From Lates calcarifer (lineage: Eukaryota > Chordata > Actinopteri > Centropomidae), in assembly GCF_001640805.2 (NCBI RefSeq), contig NC_066852.1, positions 12,240,194-12,304,193 of the forward strand: a DNA stretch of 64,000 nucleotides, read 5' to 3'. This document shows, piece by piece, positions 38,154 to 50,513 of the stretch. The translations under genes and the position numbers were made by a program. Position 1 is the first letter of the stretch. Each line of letters starts with the position of its first letter. The notes under the pieces are model-generated. The model was not told where the DNA came from. It was given only the letters and a program-made list of their open reading frames with translations, and did no database searches.

Positions 38154-38347
38154 CAATGTTCCCCCTAATTTTTCATGTGTCTGAGCATACAGACAAACTC
38201 CCTGAGAATTCCTTGGACCACTGTGAGCAACATCAGACGTGCACACTGTCGCACACAGTAATTTTATGCACTACATAGTTTTGCTGTGCGCGGAGAAAGC
38301 AGGAGCAGTGCGCGATTGCGCAGACGTGCAACTTAGAGGGGACATTG
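38154..38347. mobile_element. Non-autonomous hAT element (194 bp) with 8-bp target duplication
   Basis: The terminal inverted repeats begin caatgttccccctaa (38154) and end ttagaggggacattg (38347), matching with one or two mismatches. Exact 8-bp direct repeats, cttgggag, flank both sides at 38146-38153 and 38348-38355. TIRs of this kind with 8-bp duplications fit hAT transposons; the CAATGTTCCC start recalls the Tip100/Zaphod group. At 194 bp there is no room for a transposase, so it moved with enzyme from elsewhere. Confidence 0.85.
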
Positions 38348-38355
38348 CTTGGGAG

Positions 38356-39100
38356 TCCAATAAAACACTCACAAACTGCTATCCACCATGTTCACTTTTT
38401 ATAAATACAGCAGGCAAAGAGATAAGTTAGCTGTTAACAGTGGTATACCTGGCAGTAATTTGAACAGTGCGCTTTCCTGCCAATATAGTGGTGTTTTGAT
38501 TTCAAGTGTTGCATGCCAGGATTGCATGACGTCAACTACCAGAGCTCTATACAGTTTAAATTAAACACTCCTTAGAGTGGGTAAGCACTCTACTGGATAA
38601 TGTACACACTGTAATAAATACCCATTGCAACAGGTATGATGAAGAAAAGAAGGGAATTAATATCAGTACTACATGATCAGGAAAGCAATATTACACTTGG
38701 GAATCTGATAGAAAATACATAATGGAAAGTATGCAGTCTTCTAATTAAGAGTAACAGGAACAATAGAGAGAACTTAGTTGTTTTTTTTCTGCAAATCTAC
38801 TGTTTCACACTTCACACTCCAGGAGGCGGCGGTAATACACTTGTAAGCTGGTTTAAATTTCAAAGAAGAAGAGGAGGACCGTGAACCGGAAGCTTGAACA
38901 CTCACGCTACAAAGATCTTAAATTAAAAAGATGACGCAGTGATTGCATCTGTGCATTATTGCTTTTGAGCATTTTCTCTGCATTTTTGCTAACAGCCGAA
39001 GTCTCTCTATCTTATTGTTATTAATATTAAGTGAAAAATGTAGACTGTGGAATATGGAAATGTACATTCAGAGCAGATAGAGTTGTAACCCTATGGTCGT
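38356..39100. other. Spacer upstream of slc25a15
   Basis: No exon recognised. It ends in the likely slc25a15 promoter area. The motif ACCGGAAG at 38885-38892 is listed separately. Confidence 0.4.
38885..38892 (+). promoter_or_regulatory. Candidate ETS/GABPA (NRF-2) site
   Basis: ACCGGAAG matches the core preferred by GABPA, an ETS factor (nuclear respiratory factor 2) that often drives nuclear genes for mitochondrial proteins. It lies about 1.47 kb before the slc25a15 start codon and about 0.5 kb before a possible noncoding first exon ending at 39438. The single motif is weak evidence. Confidence 0.3.
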
Positions 39101-39339
39101 AACACGATGTTTCGTTAGCTGGAATTTCGAGCAGAGTGAGAGCTCTCGATTTAGCCTCCTCTCATGTAACAACCTCTAGACTCCCCTCCACACCATTATC
39201 ATCACTCATGACCAATCCATTCATTGACCACAATGAATGGACACCGGGGTAGATGCTGCAAATGAGATAACATTAAGATAAACCTTGGCTGTTTGGTCTG
39301 GTGGCGTCAGTTAGCATGCAGTCACCCGTGAACGGCGTT

Positions 39340-39438
39340 AGCTTCGGTCTGCAGCTCACTGGGTTAACCGTGTGTCTCTAACGTTAACCTCACCAGCAGC
39401 GACACTCTGATGCTGAACTCGTCGCTCTGCTGTAAAAG
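39340..39438 (+). other. Possible noncoding first exon of slc25a15
   Basis: A locally GC-richer stretch ends in aaaag|gtttgt (donor at 39439). The next exon begins at 40309 after a T-rich tract and cattag, 46 bases before the start codon. The pairing fits a 5' UTR intron, but the start of this exon is a guess. Confidence 0.3.
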
Positions 39439-40354
39439 GTTTGTACACTGAAATTATTACTATCCGTTTATCTCTTTAGCTGTTATACTTTGCTGGTTGT
39501 GTAGAAACACACAACTTTCGACCGGTTTCTGCAACCTTTAACCATACAGTCTATGCCTTTAAATCACTTGTTAGCACTGACGCACATGTTAGCACAGCAA
39601 ACGATGTTTGCTATTTTACTCTCACTTTATGTTCGCAAACAACGGGGAAACCTCACACGTGTCCTTCAGGCGATTCTGTAACTGAAAGATGCTGAATTTC
39701 TTTACAAAGAATAGCATTTTGTCACCCTCTGCTGGTAACTTTTAAATAGAGATATGTAACAGTAACAGAGTAACTACATTACATCAGCAGTAGCAGAAAC
39801 ACTACAGTGTCCTATACCGTGGAAAAACTTACTGAGTTCAGTGGAAGTCAAAGCAATAACATTGACATATTCATAGATACGTTACCAACTTAATAGTAAA
39901 ATGAGTGCTTCTAGACTGCAGAACATTGTAGCAGTAGCACTTTTTCCACTTCAAAAGGCTTAGAGGACGGAGTCAAGCCTCACTCAGAAAGACCCCACAG
40001 TTGTCATTTGCCTTAACTAATGCTTGTGATTTCAGTTGAAAAGTTACCCTTGCATTTCATTAAACATGACTGCTATTTTGTCTCCAAACCCATTACTAGC
40101 TCACCATAACGAAACACTGTTGCCACAAATAAGTTTACTGTAGTGGTTTTATTATTGTGAACTTTGTAACCCAGCTGCTGCTGCCTGTCCTGAGCTCTGA
40201 TCCTGTCAGTGAAATATGCACAAACTTTCCCAGGGGAATATTAGAAGAAACAAATGATGCATGGTATGTTGTGAGTGTCTTTATGTGTGATTTTTTTTTT
40301 TTCATTAGGTAGTTGAGAGAAAGAGAAACCTCTTCTGACAACTTTTTGGACACC

Positions 40355-42942
40355 ATGGCCCCACACCCAGTGGTCCAGGCCATTATTGACCTTTCTGCAG
40401 GAGCCATAGGTAACTACAGTTACCAGCCTTGTGTCTCAAAAACAGTTAAACACTATTACAACAGACAACATGTGCAATATTTGACCTCCATGAAATAATC
40501 CCACTGCTTTACCAAACAACTCAGTAGCTATGTCAGACACAGCAGGACATTTTGATGACTCCTGTCTTTTTCCAGCTTGTTTCTCTCTGGGTTTGTACTG
40601 TTTGTATTGCTCAGTGAAGCGCAGGCCTCTGTAAAGCCCTCCACGATTCTTCTCCCTCCACAGCACATGTATTGAGCACAATCTTTGATTTTCCTGCGGT
40701 TTGTGTAACATTCACTCCTTTTAAAGTTTGTTTGCCGTTAACACTTTTCTCTCTGTCTTCCTCCAAGGTGGAGCTGCATGTGTCTTCAGTGGGCAGCCTC
40801 TGGACACAGCAAAGGTCAAGATGCAGACCTTTCCTACACTGTACCGGGGTTTCATCCACTGCGTCGTGTCCACCTACAAACAAGTGGGTCTTCGCGGTCT
40901 CTACCAGGGCACCACGCCGGCACTGATGGCCAACATTGCGGAGAACTCTGTACTCTTCATGAGCTACGGCTTCTGCCAGCAGGTCATCCGCTTCGCAGCT
41001 GGACTGCACAATGAAGCTGTGCTTAGGTAGGGCGATGTTAACCAGGCTGTCATCCTTGTTAACACTTGCTGATACATGTCAGATGTCTGACTATTTATCC
41101 CCCTCTTTCTGTTAGTGACATGCAGAAGGCATGTGCTGGCTCAGTGGCATCCATCTTCTCCTCGCTAGTTCTCTGTCCCACCGAGCTTGTCAAGTGTCGG
41201 CTGCAAGCCATGTATGAAATGGAGGCATCAGGCAAAATAGCTAAGAGCCAGAAGTAAGTGGTTTTTAAATGTTACATCGTATAGGTCATTTAACTCTTAT
41301 ATTACTCATTTTTTTATTACTCAAGACAACAATTTATTAATACAGCTGATTAAAAAAAATACTTTCCAGATTTCTAACACAACAAAGACCGTATACAGAA
41401 ACACTGACAGGGCGGGATATAACACACAAAGCATAAAGACAAAACAAAAACAAATAGACAATGGTAATGGTCTGGGTCTGTGAAGCAGACACCTGACCGC
41501 CTAAACAACAACAAGTCAGGTGCCCAGGGTCCCTCTAACAGGACCAGGCTTAGGACAGAGGGTGCATGATATCTATCTCAAAGCATGTTTACAAAATGAA
41601 TTAAAACATTTTCATAATGTGGGGTGTGGGGGGGGAAGCCATCAAGACCCTTGTGTTGTGATGATTACCTATCATGCATGGGTTCAAAATAGGAATATCA
41701 AAAAAGCTAATCTACCGTTATGCAAATTTAAATAGGATATAGTGAGTTTGGGGTTTAAATAAAATATATACACACTGTAACTTAATCTTTAAGAACGAAA
41801 AGAGATACGAAACTTGAGAAATCTGAATATTTTACCAACCTAAAAACAACCTTAATTATTTCAAAATATTTCTGTATAATTAATATTGAATTTAATTGTT
41901 TTAGCTCAACATTAATATCTAATGTTCACCTCCATAAGTCTGTAAAACTGCAGTAGTTAAATGGTTGAAAAAAAGCTAGTGATTCATTAATATAAGTGCA
42001 TTAAAAAGTTTTTTTTTTTCTTTTTCTGGGGGAAAGTATTCATTTGCAAATAATTTTGTTGTTTGTGTACACTGACCGAGCCTTACTTCCCTCTGTCTGA
42101 AGCACAGTGTGGTCTGTGGTGAAATCGATCATGAGGAATGAGGGACCCCAAGGCTTCTTCCAGGGCCTGACCACCACTATAGCCAGAGAGGTACCCGGTT
42201 ACTTCTGCTTCTTCGGTGCCTACGAGCTCTGTCGCACTGCCTTTGCAGACCACATGAAGTGTGACAAGGACGACATAGGTACTGGAAAAATATTCTGCTT
42301 ACACTACCACAGGGAAGCACATTATCAGCTCCTCAAAGTCAAAGAGCAAGATATGTATTTGTATCGCATGATGATTTTTGAAAAATTAGGAAGTCGATGA
42401 CCAGTTGAATTTAGAGGTGTAGTATAAGGGAAAGTGAGTACATTAGAAAAATAAATTACTACAAATATATTCACAGATAAATGATACAATGTGAAGTATG
42501 TGGGAATTTTCCTTTTAAAATCTCTTTCACTACAGTTGATCACTAGTTGATTTATTAGCCATCTAAAATGTTTTGTCCTCTTTATTCATATATTTGTTTT
42601 CACCTCTCACACATTTAACGGACAGCACCATTGTGTTAGCGTCTAACAGGTATTATTGTGTATGTTAAAGGTGTGGCTCCAATTGTGTTCAGCGGTGGTT
42701 TCGGAGGGGCGTGTCTGTGGCTGGTGGTCTATCCTATGGACTGTGTCAAGTCTCGGATCCAGGTCATGTCTATGACGGGCAAACAGGCTGGGTTTTTCAA
42801 AACCTTCATGACCATCGCTCGTAGTGAAGGTAGGCAGACATGGGGTTCTGTGTTTTTTAGGTGTATCATCATAGCAGGGATGTTTTGCGGTCAGATTTGC
42901 TGTTTCCAGTATCAACAAGACTGGAAGGTTTGCCTTTTTTTT

Positions 42943-42977
<35 letters not shown>

Positions 42978-43101
42978 AGGTGTGAGGGCGCTCTACTCTG
43001 GTCTTACCCCCACCATGGTCCGCACCTTCCCTGCTAATGGCGCACTGTTCCTGGGTTATGAGGCCAGCCGGAAGCTCATGATGAAGCAGTTTGACAGCTA
43101 A
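40355..43101 (+). CDS. slc25a15: Mitochondrial ornithine transporter ORNT1
   Basis: Inner-membrane carrier that exchanges cytosolic ornithine for matrix citrulline, linking the two halves of the urea cycle. Coding exons: 40355-40409, 40768-41026, 41116-41253, 42103-42278, 42671-42829, 42980-43101. They join in frame to 302 aa, against about 301 in human ORNT1. Start ATG has a strong context (caccATGG). The three carrier repeats are complete, each with its PxD/ExxK signature: [22 protein letters not shown] and [11 protein letters not shown]. Family blocks SQNTVWSV, REVPGYF and [14 protein letters not shown] are clear. The last intron ends in an 11-T run and a GT repeat directly before the acceptor. 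The gene points toward the minus-strand TM4SF pair. It could be confused only with the close relative SLC25A2, which is a mammalian retrocopy. Confidence 0.96.
41254..42102 (+). other. slc25a15 intron 3
   Basis: 849-bp AT-rich intron with donor aa|gtaagt and acceptor tgaag|ca. No exon or clear element was seen inside. Confidence 0.85.
42937..42976. repeat. T-run plus (GT)n tract at a splice acceptor
   Basis: Eleven T followed by about fifteen GT units end directly at the acceptor tttag|gt of the last slc25a15 exon. The repeat therefore serves as the pyrimidine tract. Confidence 0.9.
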
Positions 43102-44529
43102 AAGGGCACATAAGCACAAAACAAATGAAGAAGCAGTGAACTGGTATGATAGCCATATAACCTCATCAGAACTCCAGTTGAACTTATTATGTGTAGGATC
43201 TGTTTTTTTCCATTTCCTGCCTTTATTAATTTAAAACTGACACACTCCATCTCTTTTGAACTTAAAAAAACACCTTTGACATAGTGTTTACAGCTTTTAA
43301 AACCTGATACAGATTTATTTTTAGATCTAAATATACTTTGTTTTTAACACTCCAGAAATGCTATTGCCATATCACAATTTATGAGAAAAAACATTGAGGA
43401 ACATTAACCAACCTCTTTATGAAGGAATGTCAACTCTCCAGTTTATTATTTTCTGTCTACCTCAACAAAGTCATATTCGCACAGAAATAGTTGTGACTGC
43501 CAGTCATTTAAAAACTTCTTTACTTGCTCTGTGTGCAGGTACACGAGTAAGGGAAGTACTCCATTCGGTTTTGATTGTCTTTAATGCACAATCTTAAAAT
43601 CTTAAAACCTTACTGAAACTCATTGCATGAAGATTTAATTTAAAATGTGAAGTTGCAAATACTAATTAATTTAAGCTGCCTAATGTTGAGATGACACGTT
43701 TTCATTTATGGAATTATTTACAATTTCAGAACAGGATCACTTGCTGGTGTGTTCAGGTACAGCCACAAAAAATGCCAATCTGCTAATAAATATCCCAAGA
43801 CATTTACCTACCTTTCACATTGAGCAGCTTTACAAATAGTGTTGACTGAAATCTTGTAGGTTTCATCTGCCTTGAAAGAAACCACAAACACAACCAGCAA
43901 GTGTTTTAAAGCTGAGCCTAAAAACTCTTAATGACGCTGGACCAATGAAGAGCAGTGGTTAATAAGAAGTCACCTTGTTCTTGTGTACATCTCAAACTGA
44001 CGGTGCCGTACCACCTGTATTTGTTCCACCATGTTGTATTACACTCCCGTTGTGACTATTGTTATTAAGTCTCCACTCTTTTGGGACCCAGTGTTTGCCT
44101 TTTAAATCACTACATTTTTCCTTTTTTTTGTCGTGTAACCTTTTATTGTTATGTACAAGAGAGAATATCAGCTGCCTCATCTCATGTGCCCTTTGCACAC
44201 TGCATTCCATGTGCGGGATTTTCTTCCAGTACTTGGTAATTGGCTACTCATATTTCTTAGTCATATTCCTGTCATTTTAGTTGAGAAATGTACATATTTT
44301 ACTGAGAAAATGTAAGCAATTTGAGATGACACTTGTATATCAATCCTGATATTGTAGTAATACAACCTACATTAAAGGTGACAGTGGAGATGAACTTTGT
44401 CCTGTATTTTACTTTCCTTTTGCTGTCTTTTGAAGGCAATTATTTTTGACTGAAAGGTACAATATAATAAAAGGTTAAAATTAATGTGAAATGCTAAATA
44501 TGATGAAACACAACACAAAACTTGAGCAG
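43102..44529. other. slc25a15 3' UTR and convergent spacer
   Basis: Noncoding. AATAAA at 43785-43790 is the best visible polyadenylation signal for slc25a15, about 0.7 kb after its stop. From about 44340 the sequence resembles 47910-48180 and belongs to the TM4SF duplication unit. Confidence 0.5.
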
Positions 44530-44535
44530 TTTATT
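44530..44535 (-). other. Polyadenylation signal of the left TM4SF gene
   Basis: TTTATT on the plus strand reads AATAAA on the minus strand, about 264 bases after the stop. The right copy has the same signal at the same distance (48084-48089). Confidence 0.6.
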
Positions 44536-44798
44536 TTTTTTAAACCAATGTATGAAAAATCGACCAACTGATTATTATGAATTATTTCTTAATACTGTGC
44601 TGTTTTCACAATATTGCAATACATTTTTGATTTCTGTGTTGGTTATTTTTAAAAGAGTATGATAAACACATAAAAATATATATAAAAAGTCTGTTGTCAA
44701 ATAGAAACTACAATTTCAAAGCGGGTATTTTATGCAGGTGCAGCCAGGAAGACTGTCCTCGTTCTTCCAGCAGATGACGCCAGTCAACCATCAGCAGC

Positions 44799-46701
44799 TC
44801 ACAGTGGCTGGAAGCAACGACACATCAAAAACCAAAATTAAAATTCTCTAAAATGACATGACTTAGACTTTAGAAACCACTGAATTAACATAGATTAAGA
44901 TTACATTTAAAATTGCTAGTGTCTATTTCTTTCAAGATGTCAGTTTCATCTTATCTCACCCCTTTGTCAGTGCAGGTTCCACACAGGCAGCCAAAGAGCC
45001 CATTGATCATCTGAATGGCACAGAGAATCACCTGCAGACAGCTTGTGGCCAGCAGAGTGCCAAACAATCCAATGTTGAACTGCACAATGTTCTTAGGCTC
45101 TACGCACGTTCCCCACCACGTGTCATCAGTCAGGTAACTCCTGTCACTAGGTCGAAAGAAAAAGTTTATGAATGATCAGGTCTTTAGAAACTTTCACAAA
45201 CACTGTTATCAAATAACTCACTTGTTTTTAAAAGGTGTTGTCCAAACCAGGATGACTTTGCAGAGGGGACCGTTCTGCAAACCCAGCACTGCCACAATGA
45301 AACTGTACAGGGCACCGGCCACACCCACTGCAGCGAATACAATGGATAAGAACATCTGCAGAGGTGAGATGATAAGCAAAGGTCAGAAATATTTCTCTGA
45401 GACAAGCCCATGGTTAACTTCCTCCTATTCTCAACATTCTTTCATGGCCTTGATGAAGGAGGTATTTATGAGTTGGAGGAGGAACAGGGTTGCAGTCCTT
45501 CTACATTTGACATCAGTGTTATCATAACTTCATAACAACCTGAAAGAAAAAAATCGTTACACATACCAGGAATACATTTCTAATCTTAATGTTATTTTGA
45601 AAGAAGTCATGATAATTTGTACATGTGGCACTGAGAGCTCAAAGCACATTTCAGTAAGCATCTTGCCTGTGTCTTGAACTTGAACTTTTTTCTTTTTTTT
45701 TTGATGAACAAAAATGCACTGTTGTCATTTTTCCAAGGGAGATGTAAACGTGCAATGGTTTAGTGGTGCAACACCATGTGGCACATTTGTCCTTTTTTTA
45801 AATAAAAAAAATAAAATAAACTCAGTGTGACTGATCTCCAATAAACTCTGGAATTTATTTTAAAAGAGGTTGAAAAATGCAACTACAAAAGACATTTTTG
45901 AGGTCTTATGTTAATGTGTTTTTGACTCTTGGTGCACCTATACAAACTTTCCATCGACTGTATCTCTTTCCACTGCTCATTTTGTGTTGAACTGTTTTTT
46001 GACAATTTACAGAATAATATGCAAAATGGTACATAGTTTATATTGTTAATCATTAGCCAGCCATTATCTTTTACAGAGCATCTGAAACATCTGATTTGTA
46101 GTTTTGACTAACTCACCCCACAGCGATTACCACAGCACCCCTGTTGTCCAGTCAAGTGGATATAAAGTGCGGGGATCAACACCTGGACACACAGGACAGA
46201 CGGGTTGGCAGTCGTTAAGGTTCAATTCATTTGAAGAAGTTTAGTTGAGCAAGTCAGTCTCCAGACAGATTTAGATGTGTCTCATGATAACATAATGCAG
46301 CACAAAATATATCTTAAAGTACAAAACTACGACTCAAAACAGGTGAGGATACCACTAACATATCATATAAAGTAAGTATTTTTTCTTTTTGGCTTTGCAT
46401 ATTTTGCTTTGCATATGATTCTTTCAGTGGTTGCACTTACAGTAACATCTCACCAAGGAATTTACAGCTGCCCATAGTCCAGAGACACACCCTACAGAAA
46501 CAGACTAGAAAAAAGACAACTCACCATTAAACCCCCTCCAACGAGTCCCCCCATGTAATACACCTCCTCGGTAATATGTCCATCCTTGGCGTACTTGATG
46601 TCCCCACCAGGAAAGAACAGCACAATGTTACAGATGATGGATATAGCTGCTAACGGGTACAAAGTAACAGCAATACAACGGGAACATTTTCCAGTACACA
46701 T
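44799..46701 (-). CDS. L6-family four-TM protein, copy A (TM4SF5-like)
   Basis: Four-TM plasma-membrane protein of the L6 family, whose members bind integrins and affect adhesion and growth; the function here is inferred from the family. Minus-strand exons in order: 46701-46525, 46182-46117, 45355-45222, 45146-44960, 44807-44799. They join to 190 aa (family about 195-202). The N-terminus MCTGKCSRC is the family start. TM1 is followed by FFPGG, then GGLVGGGLM and TM2 (VLIPALYI), the Cys motif GCCGNRCG, TM3 (VAGALYSFIVAVLGL), the large loop ending CVEPKNIV, and TM4 (GTLLATSCLQVILCAIQMIN). The last exon carries only Pro-Leu and a stop; it is supported by a good acceptor and by the matching arrangement in copy B. 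The GGGLMV and CCGNRC blocks are closest to human TM4SF5 from memory. Confidence 0.88.
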
Positions 46702-47900
46702 GTTGTCAGAGGGTTGACTGACTAACTGCTGTAAAAACCTCTGGTGCAGTAAGTTTGACTCAGGTCCTTCCTGTTTTCAGAGAAGAGAGCTTCCACCTGA
46801 AAATAGACTAAAAAGGGAAATGTGTTTGGACTGGGAGCAGAAGCTAAATACTGTGAGTGATTTTAAGATGTGGGAGGTGTAATGACCAGTCGATAACATG
46901 GGCAAACACAGCCTGGGATAGGCTGCAGGAGAAAATGTGACTCATACCATGGTGTCACTGAGAGACAGCGTTTGTTTTGTTGTGTTATGAGAGCTCCTGT
47001 GTAGATCATGAGTATAGATTGAGTTAAAGAAATTAATGTAATCAGGTCATCTGAGCCAGATGCATTTCTGGTCATATCACATCACATACTTTAGTGATCA
47101 GGTCTCCAAAATTCTCATTGTAGTTAAATCTTAAAGTTTCTTTAATGTTACTGTAATATATTAAGTGCTGAAAAGGTTCACTGTGAGAAACATGTTTTAA
47201 CTACACCTACTGCATACAGTATGTTGGTGATGTGTTGACATTGTGACTACAGGATCACAGCACAGTTGGACTTTTGACCTGTGGTCGCTCCTGTGGAGCA
47301 AGAACAATGTGTCATTGACATCAACTGTTCATAGTTAAACACTGACCAGATGGGCTGCAATTTTTAGTTTCTCCAGTGAGCACTTGGCTGCAGTCGTTTC
47401 CACTTTGCTTCAGCAAATTGACGACAATTTGAAATTCAAATCAAACTGAACAAGAAGAGACCATGCTTCTCAAAACATGTGATGTCTCCTAGCAACGCCG
47501 GGGCGAGGCAATGTTAACTCATGAGTGATGGTGGCTGTAAATATGAAAAGCATGTCAGTGACTTGGAGTTTCCTTCCTCCCTTAAGGGACAGTATTGTTT
47601 TTTCTTATCCACTAGTCATACAACTTCCAACACTTGCAGATTCACAACCAGAATAACTTCAAGATTCTGCCCAACTTTTTTTTAGATTCCAGCTGTATCT
47701 TATATTCATTGAAAACATGCTGTGATGAGGATAATACAAGAAGTTTAGGATAGGAAATCTAGAGGTAAATTATGTAGTCTTAATGAGTTTAGGATGATTT
47801 CGTTTATTCTCTGTCATAACTTGTGAAGTGTAGTGGAAGCTACAGCAACATTAAGTTTATGACACTGACACATTTGTATCAATAAGTGCTGATACAGTAC
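46702..47900. other. Upstream region of TM4SF copy A
   Basis: Noncoding spacer between the two TM4SF copies. It should hold the copy A promoter and 5' UTR. No element was recognised. Confidence 0.45.
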
Positions 47901-48083
47901 TGAGTGAAGTTAACTGTAGTAATACAATCTATGTAAAATGTGTCATTGAAGAAAAACGTTGTCCTGTATTTTATTTTGGTAACAACCACCTGAGGGCACC
48001 CACATTTATTATTTTGTCAAGAAGGCAAATACTGATAGAAATGCTAAAACACAGCACAGTAATGTAGTAGTGAATCAGCAGAT

Positions 48084-48089
48084 TTTATT
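48084..48089 (-). other. Polyadenylation signal of the right TM4SF gene
   Basis: TTTATT on plus is AATAAA on minus, about 273 bases after the stop of copy B. It lies in a block that resembles the 3' end of copy A. Confidence 0.6.
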
Positions 48090-48361
48090 TTAAACCAACT
48101 AATTTTAAATTGACCATACAATTTACACGAACTGTTTTGAATGCTTCTCATAACATTGCAGTGTGAAGAAACTGTGAAATACACTGCAATGAAAATTTCC
48201 AAATCTGTTATCAGAGACAACAATTTAAAAGCAATAAATTTATGCAGATGCAGCCAGAAACACTCCAGAAACACCTCCAGAAACACCTCCAGCCATGAGC
48301 GCAAGCCAACTCTTCAGATGTAGTATGAGTGCAAATGCTCGGAGGCCTCCAGACAAGGAAC

Positions 48362-50513
48362 TTACGGTTGCTGTAAGAGCGAGATAAAAGAGAATTGAGA
48401 GAGAGATTCTCTCAAATTACACAACATGTGTCAGAAGTGTTTGGATTCAGATATCCTAGCAACATGGAAAAGTGTGTGTGACCTCTCTTTGTTTACCTCT
48501 TTGCCAGGTCCACACAGGCAGCCAACGAGGCCATTGATCATCTGAATGGCACAGAGCAAAGCCTGCAGACAGTTGGTTACCATCAGAGTAATGAACAGTC
48601 CCATGTTGAACTGCACCACTTTCTTGGGCTCCAGGCACTTCACCCACAACTGAGAGTGAGTCAGGTAGGTGATGTTACTATGCAAAAGAAGAGGATGATA
48701 AATGACCAGAACTTTATAATGTAAACAGATGTCATCAGAAGATAATTTCTATCTGTCACCTGTCTTTAAAAGGTTGTGTCCATTGGTCATCAACTTTGCA
48801 GAGGGGCCCATAATCCAGACCAACCACTGCCACAATAAAACTGTACACGGCACCAGCCACACCCACTGCTGCGAATATTATGGACAAGAACATCTGCAGA
48901 AGTTAAATGAAAACTGAAGGTCAGAAACTGTTTAATTGCAGTTTTGGACATGTTTAATGTTTTGCCCTCCTACCTCCTCTATTTATGAGTTTAAAGAAAT
49001 GTGTATCTCTTATCACCTTCCTCATACATTTTGCATAAATTAAAAAGCACTGATAGTTTCTGCATAGGATTTTGTATTCAAAAGGCCATCCTTGTCTGTA
49101 TAGTATGGAAGATTTTTAATGTCTAAATTAAAACAAATCAAAGAAAGATATGAAGTGAAATTCAGTACAAATCGTTACGTGTATTTCCTTACTTTACTTT
49201 ATATATACATTTACCCGTGTCATAACTGAATAAAAATTACCCATTCAATTATTAAAGACAAATAGTTAAACAGACATATTAACATATGTCATCTTAACAT
49301 TTTCATTAAATTGTGACACAATAAATGCACACATAAGAAGGAAACATTGCATTTTCCTACTTTATTGGCATACTTCATGTGATAGTGTTATTATTACTTT
49401 TTAAAAAGATACATTTCTATATTTTATGTCATTAAAAATGTTTTCAAATGATTTATATCGGTGCATAGTTTTGCAAGTTTAAACCTAATTTCAGTAAGGC
49501 TGTTTTAAAATGATATTTTTTTTTTTTTTTTTTTTTTTTTTAAAGGAGAAATGTACTGTGTTGTGGTTGCATGTTATCTATCTCAAGAGCACTTAAATGT
49601 TGCGCTGTGGTGATGCAGCATTACAGAGCATGTTTCTTCTCTTTTTCCTTTATTGCTGAGTAATTCTCAGAATGACTGGCATCCATCAAACTCTTGAATT
49701 TGTGTGATAGTTCATTCTTGAGCTTAGAAATAGTTTGATAAAATAATAATAACTTTAATGTAGGGTGCTCATACTAGCTTTTTTAGAGCACCTGAAATTT
49801 CTCCTCCTGACTGACTCACCCCAAAGCGAGTCTCACAGCATCCTTGTTCTCCAGTCATGTGGATGTACAGTGCTGGGATCAACACCTGTAATGACAGCGT
49901 GAGTGTAAAATATCTATTTAATAGCTCAGAAGATTTACTGAAACAATTCTACACTCATACAAACTTTGAGGAAGTCTGTCTTCAGCCAAGTTTTGTGAAT
50001 TTCCTTTTCAAACTGTGTTGTCAGACTTTCCATTAAAAATTAGAGACTTTGCTTCAGTTAGGATAAACTGTGCCTCACCAGAGTATCATACATTAAAATG
50101 TATGTGTAATGATGACACTGTTTAATGATGCATTTGATTTCAAGTGTTGCCATAACAATCACAGGTATTTATTACTGAAGCACAAAATTAGGACTCAGAG
50201 CAGGTGAAACGACCACTGCAAAGCAATAAAAACAAAACAATATACAGTTTTACCTTAGGCATCACATTACGTTTTACAGCAGTTTTTAGTCCAAAGTCAC
50301 ACCCCTCAGTAACAGGTTAGAGAAAAGACAACTCACCATTACACCCCCTCCAACGAGTCCCCCCATGTAATACACCTCTTCAGTAACATGTTTTTCTTTG
50401 ACATACTTGACGTTCCATCCAGGGAAGAACAACACAATGTTACAGATGATGGATATGAGCACTAATGGGTACAGAGTGCCAGCGATGCAGCGGGAGCATT
50501 TCCCACTACACAT
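48362..50513 (-). CDS. L6-family four-TM protein, copy B (TM4SF5-like)
   Basis: Tandem paralogue of copy A, same strand. Exons in order: 50513-50337, 49885-49820, 48893-48760, 48677-48497, 48370-48362. They total 188 aa. The first three exons have exactly the same lengths as in copy A (177, 66, 134 bp). Exon 4 is 6 bp shorter, and exon 5 again adds two residues (Gln-Pro) and a stop. It starts MCSGKCSRC at an ATG in good frame; an upstream TTG is not needed. The Cys motif GCC is followed by ETRFG, not the GNRCG of copy A, so one loop cysteine is lost. Loop 2 carries NIT, an N-glycosylation sequon absent from copy A, which has NDR there. TM4 keeps LLCAIQMINGLVGCLCG. Function is known only from the family. 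Confidence 0.87.
49518..49542. repeat. Poly-T tract
   Basis: About 25 consecutive T in the second intron of TM4SF copy B (between exons 49820-49885 and 48760-48893), equivalent to poly-A on the coding strand. Confidence 0.85.
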
